Assembly (NCBI GenBank): GCA_037389465.1 | Contig: JAZARR010000187.1 | Coordinates: 2,976,001 to 3,040,000 of the forward strand | Source of the DNA: Baylisascaris procyonis | Lineage: Eukaryota; Nematoda; Chromadorea; Rhabditida; Ascarididae | Reading direction: 5' to 3' | DNA: 64,000 bases | Notes under the pieces: model-generated | What the model was told of the DNA's origin: nothing | What the model saw: only the letters and a program-made list of their open reading frames with translations | Databases searched by the model: none | Program-made: the position numbers and the translations under genes | Shown: positions 57,281-64,000 of the stretch, in pieces | Layout of the letters: each line of letters begins with the position of its first letter | Numbering within the stretch: the first letter of the stretch is position 1

Positions 57281-58263
57281 CTTCGAATCGATGAGAGATG
57301 TAAAAAGTACTACTAACTTCAATATATACTAAGAAGTCATATTGCATTCATTATTCTAACATTTTTACACAACTTAATCATCGAAAAGAATGTAATATTC
57401 TCAAATGAAAAAAAAAGAATGCAATATTAGCACATCAGATAATTGTAATATTCGAATATTTTCATAGCTGATATATCTGTTGAATTAATCGTTTGTCGGC
57501 TTTTTTTGATTTGAGCCTCAACTATTGCCATTTAAGATTGTTAATCAATAATGCACAATGAAGAGGGTAATATTTCATTGTGAGCTAATATAGAGGATAG
57601 AAATTATTCATTCAAAAATGGTGCAATGCTCTAGCGAATTATGTGCTTCTTAAATTCCGCTTGTTTTTTTCTCTATGATAAAGCAGATATAAAAAAAAAA
57701 GAGCGAAAAAAAAATAGAAAAAAAAACCTATTTTGATTAATTTTTCATAATCATAATGGATTCACTTTGTAACATTATTAATTTTTATAACATTCCAATA
57801 TATAAACGAGGAATTCAGTGTAATTTTATTTGTTTTTATAAAGCTTGTTTTTTTTTTTTTTCTGCGGTCCTCGAATAAAAGCCTTGCATGCAACAGGACG
57901 ATGACAGGTGGAATGAAGTGGAAATGGTGGGGTGAAGAAATAAAGAAATTGAACTGTGCTATTGCAAAAATTTTTTAAGCCATTATAGTTGTGCGCTGAC
58001 ATCATTCTAAGCGATATTGGAGCATTTACAAGTCATGAAAGTCTAACTAGGCTTTAGGTCTTTTTTTTTTTTTTTTTTTTTTAGCTAAAAAGCACATGTC
58101 GTATACTTTTTAAAAATTCTATACATGTAAGATGCGCCTAAAATTAGCTACCAACATTATATGTTACTGCGATGAATGTGTATACCTCACGATATTTTTG
58201 CTATTCTTTCATTCTATTTGTGACTAAACAACACGCTTGAGAAGTTCTTCGTTTAGAAAAGGT

Positions 58264-58421
58264 TAGAACTTTAGAATTTTAAAATTTAAGAACTTTAGAA
58301 TTTTAAAATTTAAGAACTTTAGAATTTTAAAATTTAAGAACTTTAGAATTTTAAAATTTAAGAACTTTAGAATTTTAAAATTTAAGAACTTTAGAATTTT
58401 AAAATTTAAGAATTTTAGAAC
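58264..58421. repeat. 24-bp minisatellite, about 6.5 copies
   Basis: The unit AGAACTTTAGAATTTTAAAA TTTA is repeated almost without change, so it is young. Confidence 0.97.
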
Positions 58422-58824
58422 TCGAACTTTCTTTTATATTTATTTTTATTCTGTACCTTTCATTTTTTTTTTTCATTCTAGCATTACTATCCGTTTTGCA
58501 TTCCTTCTAGTTTATATTTCAATTCGTTTAGCCATTTCTATAAGTTTTTCACTTCCTTTTCTATCTTTTTCGAGTTTTTTTTTTTTTTTTTTGATTTATT
58601 CTCCGCTATTCTTTGTGTTTCATTTCTATTCACTGATTCAAATCACCATTTATTATTGAAAAAAATTTTCGAAATTTTATCTTTAACGTTCTCAAAATCA
58701 GCATATTTTAATAACTTGGAAAAATCACATATTGTTTACAAAAAAATACCCAATATTTTTAAAAGTGCAGTCTTGAAATGTACTCAGCCATTTTGAGGCT
58801 ATAGAAGATTGCTTGAAATGAAAA

Positions 58825-59283
58825 ATGATACGACAAATATGTCAAAACGTTAGTCGATCAAAGGCCATACGAGTTTGCTTCTTTCGTAAACATCTATTTA
58901 CATTTGCGAAACTATTATTGGCAACTTTATTGAGTAATGTGTTGCAAGGAAGTTATGGTCGGGTTGGAGGCTTTGTCGGAAAGGATTTATTCCGAAGAGG
59001 GAAAGGGAAACGACAAATTCAGGGTGAAGAAAAATCGGGGAACTTCCCGACGAGCAGCAATTTTGTAAATGCGAGGAAACCCGATAAAGAATCAGTCATT
59101 AAAGAAAAAAGCTGGGAACCTTTTCCCCTAGGGAGTTGTCGGTGGTTAAGCCATCGTCTAAATAGACGACACATCACATCAACAAATCAATATCGTTGTT
59201 TATATTATGTTGGTTGCTTATATATAGGTATGCATGCATATATATCATATATGTCTGTGGAGACGTATACGTTTTCTCCTTAA
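58825..59283 (+). CDS. 152-codon ORF, hypothetical protein
   Basis: This is the longest ATG-started open frame in the window outside mcm2 exons, and its middle (58950-59180) is richer in GC than the surroundings. Near the start is a hydrophobic stretch (FAKLLLATLLSNVL) followed by basic doublets (DLFRRGKGKRQ), which could suggest a secreted precursor, although the charged residues before it make a signal peptide unusual. The minus strand is also open over part of it. The family is not recognised and it may be chance. Confidence 0.25.
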   Translation: MIRQICQNVSRSKAIRVCFFRKHLFTFAKLLLATLLSNVLQGSYGRVGGFVGKDLFRRGKGKRQIQGEEKSGNFPTSSNFVNARKPDKESVIKEKSWEPFPLGSCRWLSHRLNRRHITSTNQYRCLYYVGCLYIGMHAYISYMSVETYTFSP

Positions 59284-62200
59284 TAGTCCCAACTGGGGAA
59301 TCGCCGAGGTTAGAGTTAAGAATTTCGGTTATAATAAGTTTTATACGAGGATGACTTCACCATTCAACTTCAAAGTTGATTCAACGACTCAAAAAGGATT
59401 TATAGACTATTGATGCCAAAGACTTTATATGTATTTTGCACACGATATTGTACATCAAATCGAGAATACCCGTAAATAGCAAATCTTTAGCGATGAAATT
59501 TATGTGAGCGGTTGGTCTGATTGAAAAATTAAATATTTAATTGTACGTGTTTAACGAATCGTTAGTAATTTTCAATGCTAGTTGATGTGATCGTAAAGCT
59601 TAATTACATCGTAAAGCTTGACGAAAAATCGTAAAGCTTAATTAACACGCTAATATTTGCGATATTTCTACATTTGTATCCTCTACAGCAATTTCTTTTT
59701 ACTTCAAGAACTATCGGTGGAACTAACAAATGCCTTATTTTGAGATGATGAACGTCGCTTAAGGTTTTAGTTTAATACTCAGTGGCTCATCGACGGGATA
59801 GATGAGCTTAACTAGCGTTGTTCATTTGAAACGGAAACTAACCTTTGTATTATTTTAATTCGTCAACGTTTTTATTTTCGATTATTATTTTTTTCACTTC
59901 AAAAAAAAAATTTTTTTTTATTTTGATAATTATTCAAAATAGAAGGTAATATTAGTAGTCTGAAAATTCGACGAATTGAGTTAATTTTGATACATTACAA
60001 AAAAAATCATCCTAAATTTAATACCGTTTTTGTATTTCGATGCTACAAATTTTATAAACAACAATTGAATTTCTAAGTTTGCGATAAAAAATATTGAATT
60101 TTTTGTTTCTCTTCATTTGAATCACTAAATTGAAATGTTTGAAGTTGAGCATATTCGACGAATTTTCAAATGCACACAACTTGGGCAATAACGCTTGAAC
60201 AGTGATTATTACAATCGTCAATTAATATAATTTACTCACATTTATCAAACTTTATCGTTCAATAATCTCAACAAATAGTTTGACATTTCTGCTTTCTTAT
60301 AGCCATTGTTAAACTCTACCATATCCGCATAGAAATAATCTCACCACTAACCCCTCGCCCGCTCCCCTCCCCCCTCTTCTCTTTCTTATAACCTCAGCTG
60401 ATTGCCAAACGAGGAAGTTATCGAGAGAAAAGATTATGTTTCATTTTCATTGTTCCACTATTTTTTTCTTCCTTTTTTATTTATTCCGATTGTCTATTTC
60501 TCAATATTTTCTCTAGTCGGAAGCAGTTTTAAGCTGAAATAGAGTTGCAATTTATCACTACCATTATTCAGCTGCTAACATTTCTCTTATATCTATAGAT
60601 TTTAACGTAGAATAGCTTTAATTGTAATGCATGACAGTTTATAACTGGAGTAATTTCAATTTCGTTGATTCAATAGAACTTATGGGATTATGGAAGGGAT
60701 TATGGAAATTATTTGCTAGAAGCTCTTTTCATCTAGAATTTTTACTGCTTATTTTTGAATTTTATTAAAAACTTTTGCAAAAATGAGCTAGTTATGCGCA
60801 AGAAAGCTTTCAAAAGCACAATTTAGCATTTATTTGGCATGATCTATCAGACATGGATTGCGTCTTCAGACACCGTTGCCAGACATAACACTGACTCTTG
60901 AATAGACCTAACCGCTTAGATCCTGAATAGACCTAACAATGACCTTCGAATGACCTAACCCTCAGTCATACGTTTTTGGTAACAAAGCTCTAGAAGGTAT
61001 TCTTACTTATTGTTGAAAATTGGTGCTTTCGAGTTGGCTTTTTTCTTGATGTGTGAACGTCAACACAGAATAGAGCTCTTCTTTTCTGTGAATAGTTAGC
61101 ACTGTGTGAAACAACGAGACTTGAGAATCCTAACCATTCATAGATAAGTGTCTTTCTAATTTTCAAAGATTTTCCACATGTCGTATTTGCAAATTTTGAC
61201 GATATCTGTACAACAAGTTTATTTTTTTAGTATTTTTTTTTGAATGGAATTTTTCCAAAATTGAAACATTTTGATGAAAATCTAGAATATGAAGTTGGTA
61301 AGCATCCGAATATTGCTTTTTACACGATGAAATTGAAATATGAGAGGTGACCATACTAGGGGGGGGGGCTTCAAAGCGTCAAAAATTATTCGTCTTCATA
61401 ATTTTCATATAATTTTATGCAAATTTTACTAAAAAAATTTTAAAATTTAGAGCCTCACAACAATTGTACGAAATGGTGAGGTATAATAATTGCGAATATG
61501 CGCTTATGTAATAATGAATTAATGACAGGCATATGAACAAATTGGCTAATGATAAATGCAAAACGGATGTTCCAAAAATATATGGCTATATTTTCGCGTT
61601 CAAAATATGCAATTGCCAATTTCGATTTTTATTTTCTGTGAATTTTTTGCTCGTTCGTTATTTTCCTCTAGGGGATTTGCGTCATCTTCGTTGTAGACAT
61701 GATTGCGTTGCCGACATATTTCGAACTATTCAAATTCAATTTAGAAAAAAAAAGTGTTGATTGATGAAGTGAATCTTACATAAACAAGCCTCATTTTCTA
61801 TTTCTATAAATGTTGAATATTTCTTCAATTCTCTGTATTGAATGTTTTATTATTGTATGATTCTTGGTGCGAAAAATGTTTAAATTTTGAGGATTTCTTC
61901 ATTCATAAACACATGAATTTTTAAGTGTTTCATTTATTCCACCTCGATCATTTCAACCTTGAAATAGAACCAAATAGTAAGGGAAAATAGGAGTGAAGAG
62001 GAAAAAAAGAGAAAAAGGAAAGAGAAAGAGACAAAGATTTTCCATTAGCTTATATAATAGAAAGAACTAGAGAATACTATATGATTTGAACCGAATGTTT
62101 CGTTGAATTTTCTCAAGTAGGAAATTGTTAGTTGTGTTATTGAGCGCTTACCTTAATATATCACCACGTACCAATAATTATAGTCAAATGTTGGGGAAAA

Positions 62201-64000
62201 TTATGCGATATGTTGTGCGTCATTGATATTTATATTTCTTAATGGTATACATTTGAAATGAAATGAAATTATTTCAAATAATTGATCATTCAAAGATCAA
62301 CGATCCTTCATTGTAGTGTAAAAGTCAGATGAATACCGATATTACTCTTCTGTTGCAGTGAAGAATGCACCAAAAATCTTATTTTGGGAATGACACATTA
62401 TTTAGGTGCGGAAAATGCGGAAAATAGAATCTGGGAGGGAGGGAGGTGAGTGGGAAGGGCAGCTAGAATTAAATTTTTCGAATTCATGTAGTAAAAGATA
62501 GACAGAATTAGTTTTTGATGGAATATGTGCAATAAACATTTTAAAAAATGTTGAATTCTCGGTGGGCCAATTCGTTGTGCAATTTGAAATAAGTTCATAA
62601 CTCCTTGCATCTAAAAACCCATATAGAATCCATCGATATTAGATAAAAATATAAACGGAGATGTATGGTCATTACAACATTAAATAAGGGAGCAACGTTA
62701 CTCCATGCTTTAGTGCATAATTTCTCGTTGTTAAGAATTGTGAGGAGAGGGGAGATAAGGGACAGAATGGCTTACAGCAATCGTTTTCCCTTCTATTACT
62801 AAGCAGCAAACGATAAGAACTGATAATATTTTCGTCCGGTTACAAGCGATAGTTTATATAATTTGAGACAAATTTTTCAAGTGAGAAAATAGAAAAAAAA
62901 AATGCTTCTCGAGAGAATATATTCAAAAATAAATTTACAAATAGATAGGAACTAATATTTTTTATCATCCGAAATTTTTCAAATATTTCTACCATTTGCT
63001 AGAGATATTTGACTTTTAGAAAAATATTTTCCATGGATTTTTTGGATTCTTATTGCAAAAGAAAGCCGAAAGTTGCGATGAATGAGAGAGAAAATAAATA
63101 ATTTTCAATAAAAATAAAAATTCCGAGGAAGTAATCTGCAGTAAAAATGATTGTTGGCTCCTCTCGATTAAACTGTTCGTAAATGTCTCTATGAAAAGCT
63201 CACGTCTCTCCTCGAATATTATACTAAATCTTTGAACATTTCATTATCGTTGATGTTTGGCGGGTATTTTGCAAATGCAATTATGTAAATATCTTCATTT
63301 GTATGCATTTTTTATGAGAGAACAAAACGCATTATAGTCTCGAGCTATCTATCATTCTCTCAGTCTACGCGTATTTGTCTGTCTGTAGGTTTTATTTACC
63401 AACAACTTAGTGATATGCAGTTATTCATAGAAATTCCTTCATCTAAAACAGCCCGGTCTGTAACAATTTGTAACTAACCTCAACTGTAATAAGTTGCAAT
63501 TAAGCGCAGTGCTTAACGATTCCAGGAAGCTTATCACTGTTATGCGCGCTTCAACATTCAAGCTTATAACGAGCAGAAACTTTAGATGATTGGTTATATT
63601 ATAGTAGTCTATAGCGTTAAGCCTCATTTTTCATCAGTGCCTGTTATCTTTGCAACTATACTTATTAGCTTACTTGTGGCGATACCTGTTATATTTCTCT
63701 ACTCGAATCTGTCTTTCCTAAGTGGTAAAAATATTTCTTAGCCATATACTCTTTAATGTATGCTTATTATTTTTGTTAAAATTCTTAGCTATTCAAGAAT
63801 ATTGTAGAAATCTCAGCCTTTATAACATGCTACTTCACTGCTTCTCCTAAGTGAGTCGCTGTTTCTGGTTGCATTGAATCAAACGATTATATCTATTCGT
63901 AAAAGAAAAAAAAAATTGCAAAAATTTATTTCAATGCAATTGTAAAGAATTGCGTTGCAAAATTAATTTAAATGCAATTGTAAGAAAAAAAAAACTGATT

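Larger units (their letters stand above)
51341..64000. other. Mostly non-coding AT-rich tail of the window
   Basis: Apart from the entries listed, I see no supported gene. Short + strand pieces with splice-like edges (for example 61672-61758 after TTTTCCTCTAG, reading either of two frames) are not strong enough to call. Confidence 0.4.

Overview
The window looks like nuclear DNA of a nematode-like animal. It is AT-rich, its genes are broken by many GT-AG introns, several acceptors end in TTTCAG, and long stretches are filled with microsatellites and minisatellites. The species cannot be told from the sequence. The only gene I can name with certainty is the C-terminal half of the replicative helicase subunit MCM2, at 532-7727 on the + strand in nine exons; its 5' part lies off the left edge.

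Layout. 1-7727: mcm2 exons and introns. 7.7-10.8 kb: no firm gene, but one splice-bounded ORF that could extend mcm2, a tRNA-like fragment and old diverged repeats. 10.8-15.7 kb: a family of diverged ~510-bp repeat units in both orientations, including a large fold-back arrangement, ending in a GC-rich palindrome. 15.7-23.4 kb: AT-rich DNA with no supported gene.

23.4-50.9 kb: a set of short open stretches on the minus strand, each bounded by splice-site-like sequences and richer in GC than its surroundings. Two runs of them keep codon phase from exon to exon (49.5 to 40.9 kb, and 37.5 to 23.5 kb). I read them as one large minus-strand gene, or two, with short exons and 0.1-3 kb introns. I do not recognise the protein. 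Some splice sites were chosen partly because the phases fitted, so the chain is a hypothesis and not a proven model. The six-frame ORF view misses it because most exons are under 60 codons.

Inside this gene lies the most striking structure of the window: a 2,756/2,757-bp segment present three times in tandem (40953-49222) with only three differences between copies. Each copy carries at least two candidate exons. The left breakpoint falls inside a third exon, so the internal junctions make hybrid exons that go out of frame.

51-64 kb: mostly AT-rich with simple repeats, a 30-bp and a 24-bp minisatellite, a perfect 72-bp inverted repeat and a few unrecognised ORFs on the + strand.
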